Of a stretch of 64,000 nucleotides of DNA, positions 10,469-19,272 are shown in pieces. The notes beneath the pieces were generated by a model that was given only the letters and a program-made list of their open reading frames with translations, was not told the DNA's origin and did not search any database. Both the position numbers and the translations under genes were made by a program. The stretch is from CAIWHR01 sp963781285 (lineage in GTDB: Bacteria > Pseudomonadota > Gammaproteobacteria > Burkholderiales > Casimicrobiaceae), in NCBI GenBank assembly GCA_963781285.1, contig CAWAFI010000019.1:186001-250000 (forward strand). Direction: 5' to 3'. Within the stretch, counting starts at the first letter, position 1; each line of letters starts with the position of its first letter.

Positions 10469-12583
10469 GTGACCGGAAGCGCCCTCGCAACCGCCGCCCT
10501 GTGGAGCTACGGTGTAGCCACTACCGCATTTCTCGCGTTTGCGGTTCGGCTGGCGTTGGGATGGCGCCGCAGCGCACGGGCTGCGATGCTTCTCGCAGCG
10601 ATCGTCGCCACCGGGCTTTGGGCGGCAGCCGGCATGGGCGTCGGCGCCTGGCCTGTGCCGTCGACGTTCCTTGCGTCAAACGCGCTCGACGCACTCCGCT
10701 ACGCGCTCTGGTTCGCCTTTCTCGGAAGCCTTTTGCGAGGCGCACCCGCAACGGACGAAGGATCGGACGTACGCCGGCTCCTGCCGAGGTGGGCCGTCGC
10801 ATTCGTGGCGGCGGGCCTGGTTGCCAGCGTCGTACTTTCGGAGGGGTATCCGGCCGCGCGAACGCTGGGTGCGCAAGCACCGACGATCGAGTTCGGGTTG
10901 CGCCTTGGACTCGCGGTTTGTGGGCTGACCCTCGTCGAGCATCTTTTGCGGCGGGCGCCACCGCAGGCGCGCTGGAGCATCAAACCACTCTGCGTGGGGC
11001 TCGCCGGCGTCTTCGCGTTCGACCTCTTCATGTACGCCGACGCGATGCTGTACGGCCAGCTCGATGCCGATATCTGGCTGGCCCGCGGCATCGCCAACAC
11101 GCTGGCCATTCCCTTCGTGGCGATTTCGACGGCGCGGAACACGGGCTGGACGATCGAGATGCACATGTCGCGGGGCGTCGTGTTCCACTCGACCGCGCTG
11201 TTCGTGTCCGGCGTCTTCCTGCTCGTGATTGCCGCCGCCGGGTATTTCGTCCGCTATTTCGGCGGCGACTGGGGCAAGGCGCTGCAGATCGAGCTGCTTT
11301 TCGGCGCATTGATGTTCGCTGTCCTCGTGGCTACGTCCGGCCGGTTCCGTTCGAAGCTCAGCGTATTTGTCAGCAAGCATTTCTTCTCGTACCGCTACGA
11401 TTACCGCGAGGAGTGGCTCCGGTTTACCCGCACGCTGTCGGCCGAAAGCACGTATCAGGGCCTGCAGGTGCACAGCATCGAGGCGCTCGCCGACCTCGTC
11501 GAAAGCCCGGCAGGGATACTGTGGCTGAAACAGGAGCGCGAGGGCTTTCGGCCGGTTGCGCGCTGGAACATCGCGGCAGTCACTGAAAAGGAGCCCGCGG
11601 ACGGCCCCCTTGCGCAGTTTCTCGAGCGCACCGGCTGGGTCGTCAACGTCGCCGAAGTCGCCTCCGACCCATCGCGCTACCCCGGGCTCAGACTCCCTGA
11701 ATGGCTCTCGTCCGTTCCCGCTGCATGGTTGATCGTTCCGCTCGCCTCGGGCTCCGACCTGGTTGGATTCGTGGTCCTCACGACACCCAGGACCGAAATC
11801 GATGTCAACTGGGAAGTGCGCGACCTGTTGAAGACGGCAGGCCGGCAGGCCGCGACCTCTCTGGGCCAGTTCCGCGCCACCGAAGCGTTGCTCGAGGCAC
11901 GTAAGTTCGACGCCTTCAACCGGATGTCCGCCTTCGTCGTCCACGACCTCAAGAATCTGGTGGCGCAGCTTTCGCTGATGTTGAGAAATTCCGAGCGCCA
12001 TTCCGGCAATCCGGAATTCCAACGCGACATGCTGGCGACCGTCGAACACGTCGTGGGGCGCATGAACCATCTGATGCTCCAACTGCGCTCCGGTACGACA
12101 CCCGTAGAAAACGCCCGCGCTAACGATCTCGGCTCGATCGTGCAGCGTATCTGCGCCGCGAAGTCCGGCGTCGGTGCGCGTATCGACGTTGAGTTGATGC
12201 CCGGAATCTGCGCAGTCGGACACGAGGACCGCCTCGACCACGTGATCGGTCACCTGATCCAGAACGCCATCGATGCAACAGCCGAACGCGGCAGCGTGTC
12301 CGTGCGGCTCGGCCGTGAGGGCGATTTCGCGGCGCTCGAGGTGAAGGACACTGGCGTTGGCATGAGCGCGGAATTCGTCCGCGAGCGTCTCTTCAAGCCT
12401 TTCGAGACCACCAAGGCGGAAGGTATGGGCATCGGTGTCTACGAAAGCTCGCAATATGTGGCCGGCCTGGGAGGTCAGCTGCTGGTCGACAGCGCGCCAG
12501 GCGCCGGAACCCGCGTACGTGTCCTGCTTCCGTGCGGAGACGGTCCCTCGGTTGCTTCGCCTGCGCTGAAGGAGGTCGCATGA
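10469..12583 (+). CDS. prsK: PEP-CTERM system histidine kinase PrsK
   Basis: This 704-residue sensor kinase starts with about eight membrane segments (residues 1-280), then has a GAF-like region (about 320-460). The H-box VVHDLKNLVAQLSLM (phosphate-accepting His near 492) and a HATPase domain follow, with the N-box HLIQNAID, VKDTGVGM and KAEGMGIGVYES. The Asp-Leu-Lys-Asn after the histidine and the long N-terminal membrane region match PrsK, the kinase paired with PrsR in exosortase/PEP-CTERM exopolysaccharide loci. The start is GTG, since no upstream ATG exists. The stop overlaps the ATG of a 25-codon micro-ORF that links it to prsR, behind a perfect AAGGAGG ribosome binding site. Confidence 0.92.
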   Translation: MTGSALATAALWSYGVATTAFLAFAVRLALGWRRSARAAMLLAAIVATGLWAAAGMGVGAWPVPSTFLASNALDALRYALWFAFLGSLLRGAPATDEGSDVRRLLPRWAVAFVAAGLVASVVLSEGYPAARTLGAQAPTIEFGLRLGLAVCGLTLVEHLLRRAPPQARWSIKPLCVGLAGVFAFDLFMYADAMLYGQLDADIWLARGIANTLAIPFVAISTARNTGWTIEMHMSRGVVFHSTALFVSGVFLLVIAAAGYFVRYFGGDWGKALQIELLFGALMFAVLVATSGRFRSKLSVFVSKHFFSYRYDYREEWLRFTRTLSAESTYQGLQVHSIEALADLVESPAGILWLKQEREGFRPVARWNIAAVTEKEPADGPLAQFLERTGWVVNVAEVASDPSRYPGLRLPEWLSSVPAAWLIVPLASGSDLVGFVVLTTPRTEIDVNWEVRDLLKTAGRQAATSLGQFRATEALLEARKFDAFNRMSAFVVHDLKNLVAQLSLMLRNSERHSGNPEFQRDMLATVEHVVGRMNHLMLQLRSGTTPVENARANDLGSIVQRICAAKSGVGARIDVELMPGICAVGHEDRLDHVIGHLIQNAIDATAERGSVSVRLGREGDFAALEVKDTGVGMSAEFVRERLFKPFETTKAEGMGIGVYESSQYVAGLGGQLLVDSAPGAGTRVRVLLPCGDGPSVASPALKEVA

Positions 12584-12657
12584 GCGGCGCCGGGACGCCA
12601 CGACGTCGTAGGGGCAGCGGCGCGGCAACAGCCGCAAGGACTGGGGCAGATCCATGA
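12580..12657 (+). CDS. Gap-filling micro-ORF between prsK and prsR (25 codons)
   Basis: The ATG overlaps the prsK stop as ATGA and has a perfect Shine-Dalgarno sequence (AAGGAGG, four bases before the ATG). The frame ends in TGA overlapping the prsR ATG, again as ATGA. The peptide begins MSGAGTP and ends GAATAARTGADP. A similar micro-ORF fills the obgE-proB gap: the 42 bases before each downstream start match at about 33 positions. It may be a coupling device, with ribosomes ending here restarting at prsR, or a small dispersed repeat that happens to be open. Whether a peptide accumulates is unknown. Confidence 0.4.
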   Translation: MSGAGTPRRRRGSGAATAARTGADP

Positions 12658-14006
12658 CCGAGCAACGCAAGCCCTTGCTCATTGTCGAGGACGATCCCGC
12701 GCTGCAGAAACAGATGCGCTGGGCTTTCGACGGCTACGAGACCGTCGTGGCCGAGGACCGCGAATCGGCGATCGTGCAGCTGCGGCGTTTCGAGCCGGCC
12801 GTCGTCACGATGGACCTCGGCCTGCCTCCACATCCGGACGACCCGAGCGAAGGGCTGGCGCTTCTCGAAGAGATCCATTCGCTCGCGCCCGACACCAAGG
12901 TGATCGTGCTTACGGGGCAGAACGACCGCGCGAACGCCCTCAAGGCGATCGGCCTCGGCGCCCATGATTTCTGTACCAAGCCGTTCGAGCCCGAGATTCT
13001 CACCTGGACGATCGACCGGGCATTCCGCGTCCACGAATTGCAGGATGAGAACCGCCGTTTGCAGGCCACGCAGCAGTCGCCCGCGATGTCTGGGGTCATC
13101 ACGCGCGACCCGGAGATGCAGCGGATCTGCCGCACGATCGAAAAGGTCGCCCCGACGGCCGCGACAGTGCTGATCCTCGGCGAGTCGGGCACCGGCAAGG
13201 AGCTCTTCGCGCGGGCACTGCACGACCTGTCGCCGCGCCGCGAACGACGGTTCGTCGCCATCAACTGTGCTGCAATACCCGAAACGCTGCTCGAAAGCGA
13301 GCTGTTCGGCTACGAGAAGGGCGCATACACTGGAGCGGCGAAGCAGACGATCGGCAAGATCGAGACTGCACACGGCGGGACGCTGTTGCTGGACGAAATC
13401 GGCGACCTGCCGGTGTCGCTGCAGGCGAAGCTGCTCCGCTTCCTGCAGGAGCGCGTGGTCGAGCGCGTAGGCGGCCGGCAGGAGATTCCCGTCGACGTGC
13501 GCATCGTATGCGCGACGCACCAGAGTCCGAAGGACCAAATCGCGTCCGGCAAATTCCGCGAGGACCTCTACTATCGGCTGGCCGAGATCGTGGTCGAGAT
13601 TCCGCCGCTGCGCGAGCGCAAGGGGGATGCCGCGCTACTCGCCCACGCCCTGATGCGCCGGTTCGCCTCCGAACAGCACCGCGGCGCGATGACGCTCCTT
13701 CCGGACGCAATCGACGCAATCGAGGCCCACGCGTGGCCAGGCAACGTCCGGGAACTCGAGAATGTGATCAAGCGGGCGGTGATAATGGCCGAGGGTTCGA
13801 CCATCAAGGCGGTCGACATCGGGATTTCCGCCGGCGACAACGCGACGGCCATGCTGAATCTGCGGCAGGTCCGCGAGGAGGCCGAGCGGAATGCCATCCT
13901 GGCTGTGCTCGGACGCGTCAACGGCAATCTCAGCAAGGCCGCTGACCTGTTAGGGATCAGCCGTCCCACGCTATACGATCTGATGCACCGATTCGGTCTA
14001 AAGTAG
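12654..14006 (+). CDS. prsR: Sigma-54-dependent response regulator PrsR
   Basis: The 450-residue protein has an N-terminal receiver domain (acidic pair ED at 12-13, phospho-acceptor D54 in VTMDLGLPP, Lys near 110) and an AAA+ sigma-54 activation domain (GESGTGKE Walker A near 180, GAYTGA loop, LLLDEIGDLP Walker B). It ends in a Fis-type helix-turn-helix (ISRPTLYDLMHRFGLK). This order and the TMDLGLPPHPDD receiver insert fit PrsR, the PEP-CTERM-box regulator. Family knowledge: PrsR with sigma-54 activates genes for PEP-CTERM proteins. It follows prsK, its likely kinase, and precedes prsT by 46 bases. Confidence 0.93.
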   Translation: MTEQRKPLLIVEDDPALQKQMRWAFDGYETVVAEDRESAIVQLRRFEPAVVTMDLGLPPHPDDPSEGLALLEEIHSLAPDTKVIVLTGQNDRANALKAIGLGAHDFCTKPFEPEILTWTIDRAFRVHELQDENRRLQATQQSPAMSGVITRDPEMQRICRTIEKVAPTAATVLILGESGTGKELFARALHDLSPRRERRFVAINCAAIPETLLESELFGYEKGAYTGAAKQTIGKIETAHGGTLLLDEIGDLPVSLQAKLLRFLQERVVERVGGRQEIPVDVRIVCATHQSPKDQIASGKFREDLYYRLAEIVVEIPPLRERKGDAALLAHALMRRFASEQHRGAMTLLPDAIDAIEAHAWPGNVRELENVIKRAVIMAEGSTIKAVDIGISAGDNATAMLNLRQVREEAERNAILAVLGRVNGNLSKAADLLGISRPTLYDLMHRFGLK

Positions 14007-14052
14007 ACTCTGCCGCCCTACGATTTCCGCCTCGCCTGATGAAAGATTCAAT

Positions 14053-16833
14053 ATGGTAGACACGCGAAATTTCTATCGCGCGCTGACAGCCGTGTTCATC
14101 GCGCTGGCGCTCGCGGCGTGTGGCCGCAGCGACCCCGCGTCGCTGATCGAGTCGGCACGCGAATACCTCGCGAAAGGCGATCCCAAGGCTGCCATCATCC
14201 AGCTCAAGAATGCGTTGCAGTCAGTACCGAACAACGCGGACGCGCGGTTTCTCCTGGCGAAGTCCCTGCTGGAGGCCGGCGACGCCGTCGCCGCGGAAAC
14301 GGAGGCGCGCAAGGCGCTGGACCTCAAATACCCGGGTGACGAGGCCTATCCCGTTTTGGCGCGGGCACTACTGCAGCAAGGCGAGTTTCGCAGGCTTGTC
14401 ACGGATCTCGCCGACCGCAAGCTCGCGAGCCCGCAGGCGCAGGCCGAAGTTCTGACCGCAGTCGGGCAGGCGCACCTCGCCTTGAAGGAAAAGAAGGAGG
14501 CGCGTGAGGCTATCGCCGCGGCCCTTGCGGCGAAGCCGGGCGAACCGCACGCAATTGTCGCACAGGCGCAACTGACAGCCGCCGAGAACGATCTGCCGGG
14601 AGCGTTGAAGCTGGTCGACACGGCGCTGGCGTCGGCGCCCAACGATGTTGTGGCGCTGCTCCTCAAGGCCGAATTGGAGATCGCGCAAAATCGGCGCGAC
14701 GATGGCATCAAGGCCCTCGAGCAGGCATTGCAGGTCAGGCCCGACCTGCTCGCCGCGCGCTATGCGCTGGTGTCGGTGCTCGCCTATTCCGGTCAGGCAG
14801 AGCGCGCCGCAGCGCAGCTGGAACCGGCCAAGAAATTGTTGCCGCAGGATCCGCGGACGATCTATTCGGAGGCGCTGATCGCCTACGGAAGTGGGGATCT
14901 GACGGCCGCACGAGACGCCGTTCAGAGAGTGCTCAGCGTCGCGCCCGATCACATCCCGACCTTATATCTGTCGGGCCTTGTCAATTACCGGCTGGGTTCC
15001 TACGGTGCGGCGGAGCAGGCGCTGCGGACCGTAGTCGCCAAGATTCCGGGCGACATCGGTGCGCGGCGCACGCTCGCCGGGGCTCTCCTTCGCACAGGTC
15101 AAACGGCGCAGGCGCTCGAAACGCTCGAGCCCGCATTGCAAAGGGCCCCCGATGATCCGGCGCTGCTGCGCGCCGTTGCGGAGATCTATCTCGCCTCGAG
15201 CAACCCGGCGAAGGCCGCCCAGCTCTATGAGCGGGCCACCGAACTAGACAAGGGCAATGCCGCCGGGCGTGTGCGGCTCGCGGAGGTCCGCTTGGCGGCG
15301 GGTGGCGACACCGCGCGTGCGCTGAGGGACCTAGAGGCCCTGGCGGAAGCCAACCCGGCGCTGCCGGCGGCGGACCTGGCGCTGATCAGTGCTCATCTGC
15401 GCCGACGCGACCCGGACCAGGCGCTTGCCGCGGCGAATGCTTTCGAAAAGAAACAGCCGGCCAATCCGCTTGCCGCCAACGTCAAAGGCGTGATCTATGT
15501 GTCCAAGCGCGACTACAAGAACGCGCGCGCGAGCTTCGACCAGGCGCTGAAGATCGATCCCGGCTACGCTGCCGCGGCTTACAACCTCGCCAAACTCGAC
15601 CTGATGGAGCGCAACGCCGCGGGCGCGCGGAAACGCTACGAGCAAATACTCGCCAAGGATCCGCGAAACGAACAGGCGCTGCTGGCCGTGGCGACGCTTC
15701 TGGTGGCGACCAACGCGCCGCCGGCCCAAGCGAAGGCGGCGTTCGAGCGGGCGATCGAAGCCAATCCGAGCTCGGTCCGCCCGCGGTTGGCTCTGTTCGC
15801 CTATTACACGCAGCAGCGCGATGGCAAGGCGGCGCTCGCGGCAGCCCAGGCGGCACAATCGGTGTTTCCGGACAACGTGCAGATTCTCGAGGCCTTGGGC
15901 GTTGCGCAGCAGGCCGCGGGGGAAAACAATCAGGCTATCGAGACGCTGACGCGCGCGGCGAAGCTCGAGCCCAAGAATCCGGCACCGCTGATGCGTCTCG
16001 CCGGAGTCCAGGCGACGGTCAAGGACTACAACGCTGCGATCGCATCGCTGCACAAGGCGATCGCGCTCCAGCCCGAGCAGAGCGCATCGGCGTCGCTCGC
16101 AATGGCCAGCGTGTACATGATCGCCGGCCGCGTCGACGACGGAATCGCCGATGCCCGCAAGCTCCAGAAGGAATTCCCGACTCGTGCGGTGGGCTTCGCG
16201 CTGCAAGGCGATTTGTACCTGGCTCAGAAGAAATGGAACGAAGCAGCAACAGCCTTCCGGGAAGGCCTCGCGCGGGAGCCCCTGCCGCTCCTCAGCGTAC
16301 GGCTCTACAGTGCGCTGAGGGCCGCGGGAAAACAGGATCAGGCGAATGTGATGGCACAGAGGTGGCAACAGGAGCATCCGAAGGATGTCACGCTGCGCAG
16401 CTTTCAGGGCCAGCAGAGCCTGATCGCCAAAGACTACCGCGGTGCGGCACAGCACCTGCAGGCTGTCGTGGACGTGGAACCCGAGAACATCGCGGCCCTC
16501 AACAATCTCGCGTGGGCGCTCAACGAACTGGACGATCCCAAGGCCCTCGAGTATGCCGAGCGCGCCTCCAGCGTCGCGCCATTCGCGCCGTCGGTCATGG
16601 ACACGCACGGCTGGGTGCTGGTCCAGCGCGGGGACGCCTCCCGGGGCCTCGCGCTGTTGCGCGAGGCGAACAAACGTGCCCCGCAGGACGCCGACATCCG
16701 ACTCCACCTGGCGAAGGCTCTGCTCAAGACAGGCGACAAGGCCGGCGCGAAACAGGAACTGGAAACGCTCGCGCTGGAAGGCAAGCCATCGCCGGCACGC
16801 ACCGAGGCGCAGCAGATGCTGAACAGCCTATGA
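14053..16833 (+). CDS. prsT: PEP-CTERM system TPR lipoprotein PrsT
   Basis: A 926-residue protein with a lipoprotein signal (hydrophobic segment then LALAACGRSD, lipobox Cys near residue 23) and then TPR units of about 34 residues almost to the end (for example ARFLLAKSLLEAGD, AAAYNLAKLDLMERN, IAALNNLAWALNELDD). Length, lipobox and position directly after prsKR match PrsT, a putative outer-membrane or periplasmic scaffold for exopolysaccharide assembly or export. Codon use matches its neighbours. The gene downstream is linked by an 18-codon micro-ORF that overlaps both. The molecular role of PrsT is not established. Confidence 0.92.
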   Translation: MVDTRNFYRALTAVFIALALAACGRSDPASLIESAREYLAKGDPKAAIIQLKNALQSVPNNADARFLLAKSLLEAGDAVAAETEARKALDLKYPGDEAYPVLARALLQQGEFRRLVTDLADRKLASPQAQAEVLTAVGQAHLALKEKKEAREAIAAALAAKPGEPHAIVAQAQLTAAENDLPGALKLVDTALASAPNDVVALLLKAELEIAQNRRDDGIKALEQALQVRPDLLAARYALVSVLAYSGQAERAAAQLEPAKKLLPQDPRTIYSEALIAYGSGDLTAARDAVQRVLSVAPDHIPTLYLSGLVNYRLGSYGAAEQALRTVVAKIPGDIGARRTLAGALLRTGQTAQALETLEPALQRAPDDPALLRAVAEIYLASSNPAKAAQLYERATELDKGNAAGRVRLAEVRLAAGGDTARALRDLEALAEANPALPAADLALISAHLRRRDPDQALAAANAFEKKQPANPLAANVKGVIYVSKRDYKNARASFDQALKIDPGYAAAAYNLAKLDLMERNAAGARKRYEQILAKDPRNEQALLAVATLLVATNAPPAQAKAAFERAIEANPSSVRPRLALFAYYTQQRDGKAALAAAQAAQSVFPDNVQILEALGVAQQAAGENNQAIETLTRAAKLEPKNPAPLMRLAGVQATVKDYNAAIASLHKAIALQPEQSASASLAMASVYMIAGRVDDGIADARKLQKEFPTRAVGFALQGDLYLAQKKWNEAATAFREGLAREPLPLLSVRLYSALRAAGKQDQANVMAQRWQQEHPKDVTLRSFQGQQSLIAKDYRGAAQHLQAVVDVEPENIAALNNLAWALNELDDPKALEYAERASSVAPFAPSVMDTHGWVLVQRGDASRGLALLREANKRAPQDADIRLHLAKALLKTGDKAGAKQELETLALEGKPSPARTEAQQMLNSL

Positions 16834-16886
16834 GTACGTCTCTCCGGCCGGATAGCGCACCTCTCACACACGTGCTCAAGGCATGA
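16830..16886 (+). CDS. Gap-filling micro-ORF between prsT and the UDP-sugar dehydrogenase gene (18 codons)
   Basis: The ATG overlaps the prsT stop by ATGA, and the TGA overlaps the ATG of the next gene by ATGA, so the frame fills the gap exactly. The peptide (MSTSLRPDSAPLTHVLKA) resembles no known protein, and there is no strong ribosome binding site before it. Its layout copies the micro-ORFs between prsK and prsR and between obgE and proB. The most likely role is translational coupling; chance cannot be excluded for so short a frame. Confidence 0.3.
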   Translation: MSTSLRPDSAPLTHVLKA

Positions 16887-18172
16887 ACAGCGACCCGATC
16901 ATTGCCGTCGTCGGGTTGGGCTACGTCGGGCTTCCGCTGGCGGTCGAATTCGGGAGGAAGCATTCGACCATCGGCTTTGATCTCGCCCCGGCGAAGGTTG
17001 AGTCCTACCGCAAGGGCGTCGATCCGACGGGAGAGGTAAGTTCGGAAGATCTGCGCGCTGCCACGCGGCTGCGGGTCACCAGCGACCCCGCGCTGCTCGC
17101 GGAGGCGGATTTCGTCATCGTCGCCGTTCCGACGCCGATCGACGATGCGCACCAGCCCGATTTCCGGCCCTTGCTGGGCGCGAGCGAGTCGGTCGGCCGG
17201 AACCTCAAGCGCGGTGCGACCGTGGTTTTCGAGTCGACGGTCTACCCTGGCGCTACCGAGGAAATCTGCGTCCCCGTCATCGAGCGGCACTCGGGGATGA
17301 AATGGCAACGCGATTTCTTCGTCGGCTACTCGCCGGAGCGAATCAATCCAGGCGATCGCGAGCATTCGCTGACGCGGATCACGAAAGTCGTTGCGGGCGA
17401 CACGCCGGCGACCCTGGAACGCGTCGCGAACGTCTACGCGAGCATCATCACGGCCGGTGTGCACCGGGCAAGCAGCATCAAGGTTGCCGAGGCGGCGAAG
17501 GTGATCGAGAACACCCAGCGTGACCTCAACATCGCGCTCATGAACGAGCTCGCGCTGATCTTCCACAAGATCGGGATCGACACCATGGAGGTGCTCGAAG
17601 CGGCGGGAACCAAGTGGAATTTCCTTCCCTTCCGCCCCGGACTTGTCGGCGGTCACTGCATCGGGGTCGATCCCTACTACCTGACACACAAGGCGGACAA
17701 GCTCGGCTACCACCCCCAGGTGATTCTCGCTGGACGGCGCATCAACGACGGCATGGGCAAGTATGTGGCCGACCAGACGGTGAAGCAGATGATCCAGGCC
17801 GGCTTCCCGGTCAAGGGCGCGCAGGTCACCGTGCTCGGACTTACGTTCAAGGAGAATTGCCCCGACCTGCGCAATTCGCGCGTCATCGATGTCGTGCGCG
17901 AACTCGAGTCCTTCGGTGCCAGCGTCCATGTTCACGATCCGATCGCCGACGCGGCGGAAGCGATGCACGAGTACGGCGTCCTGCTGACACCGTGGGAAGA
18001 ACTGCCGCGCGCCCATGCGGTCGTGGCGGCCGTTGCTCACCGGGAGATCGTGCGCCGCTCGGTCGCGGATCTCGTGGCGAAGATCGAGCCGAACGGACTC
18101 TACGTGGACGTGAAGTGCCAGGCCGATACGGCGGCGTTGCGCGCTCGCGGCATCCGGGTCTGGAGACTCTGA
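16883..18172 (+). CDS. tviB: UDP-N-acetylglucosamine 6-dehydrogenase (TviB/VipA type)
   Basis: The 429-residue protein has the three domains of nucleotide-sugar dehydrogenases: a Rossmann NAD site (IAVVGLGYVGLPLAVEF), a central domain (YSPERINPGD, KVAEAAKVIENTQRDLNIA) with the active-site Cys in GLVGGHCIGVDPYY, and a C-terminal UDP-binding domain (LGLTFKENCPDLRNSR). It oxidises UDP-GlcNAc, or the Gal form, to the uronic acid with NAD in the cytoplasm, supplying a precursor for an acidic polysaccharide. The next gene encodes the matching epimerase and overlaps by one base (TGATG), the usual pairing in Vi-antigen-like and PEP-CTERM loci. Exact substrate is inferred from the subfamily and the neighbour. 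Confidence 0.9.
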   Translation: MNSDPIIAVVGLGYVGLPLAVEFGRKHSTIGFDLAPAKVESYRKGVDPTGEVSSEDLRAATRLRVTSDPALLAEADFVIVAVPTPIDDAHQPDFRPLLGASESVGRNLKRGATVVFESTVYPGATEEICVPVIERHSGMKWQRDFFVGYSPERINPGDREHSLTRITKVVAGDTPATLERVANVYASIITAGVHRASSIKVAEAAKVIENTQRDLNIALMNELALIFHKIGIDTMEVLEAAGTKWNFLPFRPGLVGGHCIGVDPYYLTHKADKLGYHPQVILAGRRINDGMGKYVADQTVKQMIQAGFPVKGAQVTVLGLTFKENCPDLRNSRVIDVVRELESFGASVHVHDPIADAAEAMHEYGVLLTPWEELPRAHAVVAAVAHREIVRRSVADLVAKIEPNGLYVDVKCQADTAALRARGIRVWRL

Positions 18173-19272
18173 TGCAGGGAGCGGCACCCCGGCCGCCAGC
18201 ACTGGCGACGGCATATTCGCAGCTCCGTGAACGGCCACTGCGATGGCTGGTGACGGGAAGCGCCGGATTCATCGGCTCGCATCTTCTCGAAGCGCTGCTT
18301 CGGGTCGGACAGCACGTCGTCAGCCTCGACAACTTATCCACGGGTCATCGGCGCAACCTCGATGACGTGCGGGCAGCCGTCGGGCAGGAGGCATGGCGAC
18401 GCCACACGTTCATCGAGGGCGACGTCGTCGACCTCGCGGCCTGTCGCGCGGCATGCGAAGCCGCGGACATCGTGCTGCACGAAGCCGCGCTCGGCTCCGT
18501 CCCGCGGTCGATCGCGAATCCGCTGCTCACGCATGCCGCCAATGCAACCGGCTTTCTCAATCTGCTGGTCGCCGCGCGCGACGCCGGCGTACGGCGATTC
18601 GTCTATGCGGCATCGAGCTCGACCTATGGCGACCATCCGGGATTGCCCAAGGTGGAGGATGCGATCGGACGCCCGCTCTCGCCCTACGCGGTTACAAAGT
18701 ACCTGAACGAGCTCTATGCCGATGTGTTCGGTCGCTGCTACGGAATGGCCACGATCGGACTGCGCTACTTCAACGTCTTCGGCGCCCGCCAGGATCCCGA
18801 AGGAGCCTACGCCGCGGTGATTCCACGATGGGTGAGCGCGATGTTGCGCGGCACGCCTGTCGTGATCCACGGCGATGGTGAATCGACGCGCGACTTCTGT
18901 CACGTCGACAATGCGGTGCAGGCAAACGTGCTGGCGGCGACGACTGCCGATCCAATGGCGATCGGCCAGGTTTACAACGTCGCGGTCGGCGGCCGGATGT
19001 CGCTCAACGACCTCTTCGCCACACTGGGCGAGCTGCTGGCGGAATCGCACCCGGGCCTTCGCATCCCCGCTCCCATCCACGAGGATTTCCGCCCCGGGGA
19101 TGTCCGTCACTCGCAGGCCGACATTTCCAAAGCCAGGCGCCTGCTCAAGTACGAGCCGACCAGCGATGTGCGATCCGGGCTCCGCCACGCGTTGCCGTGG
19201 TACGAGGGTCGCCACGACTTGCCGCACGCGGACCGAGCGCCGGAGATTCGGGATGTTCTCGGCGCAGCGTAG
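18172..19272 (+). CDS. tviC: NAD-dependent UDP-sugar 4-epimerase (TviC/VipB/WbpP type)
   Basis: A 366-residue extended short-chain dehydrogenase with the NAD motif TGSAGFIGSHLLE (near residue 29), NLSTGHRRNL, a catalytic Ser (AASSSTYGD) and YxxxK in SPYAVTKYLNELYA. C-terminal signatures are YFNVFGARQDPEG and GDGESTRDFCHVDN. The N-terminal extension and the TGHRRNLDDV segment match TviC/WbpP enzymes that epimerise UDP-GlcNAc or UDP-GlcNAcA at C4. The start is the ATG overlapping the dehydrogenase stop. The two enzymes together would make UDP-GalNAcA. The 3' end overlaps the lytic transglycosylase gene by 20 bases. Confidence 0.9.
   Translation: MQGAAPRPPALATAYSQLRERPLRWLVTGSAGFIGSHLLEALLRVGQHVVSLDNLSTGHRRNLDDVRAAVGQEAWRRHTFIEGDVVDLAACRAACEAADIVLHEAALGSVPRSIANPLLTHAANATGFLNLLVAARDAGVRRFVYAASSSTYGDHPGLPKVEDAIGRPLSPYAVTKYLNELYADVFGRCYGMATIGLRYFNVFGARQDPEGAYAAVIPRWVSAMLRGTPVVIHGDGESTRDFCHVDNAVQANVLAATTADPMAIGQVYNVAVGGRMSLNDLFATLGELLAESHPGLRIPAPIHEDFRPGDVRHSQADISKARRLLKYEPTSDVRSGLRHALPWYEGRHDLPHADRAPEIRDVLGAA

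Noticed and set aside
10676..12682. Minus-strand frame of 668 codons opposite prsK
   Set aside because: It is the antisense shadow of a strongly supported kinase gene; its translation is low-complexity Arg/Gly/His-rich with no family motif.
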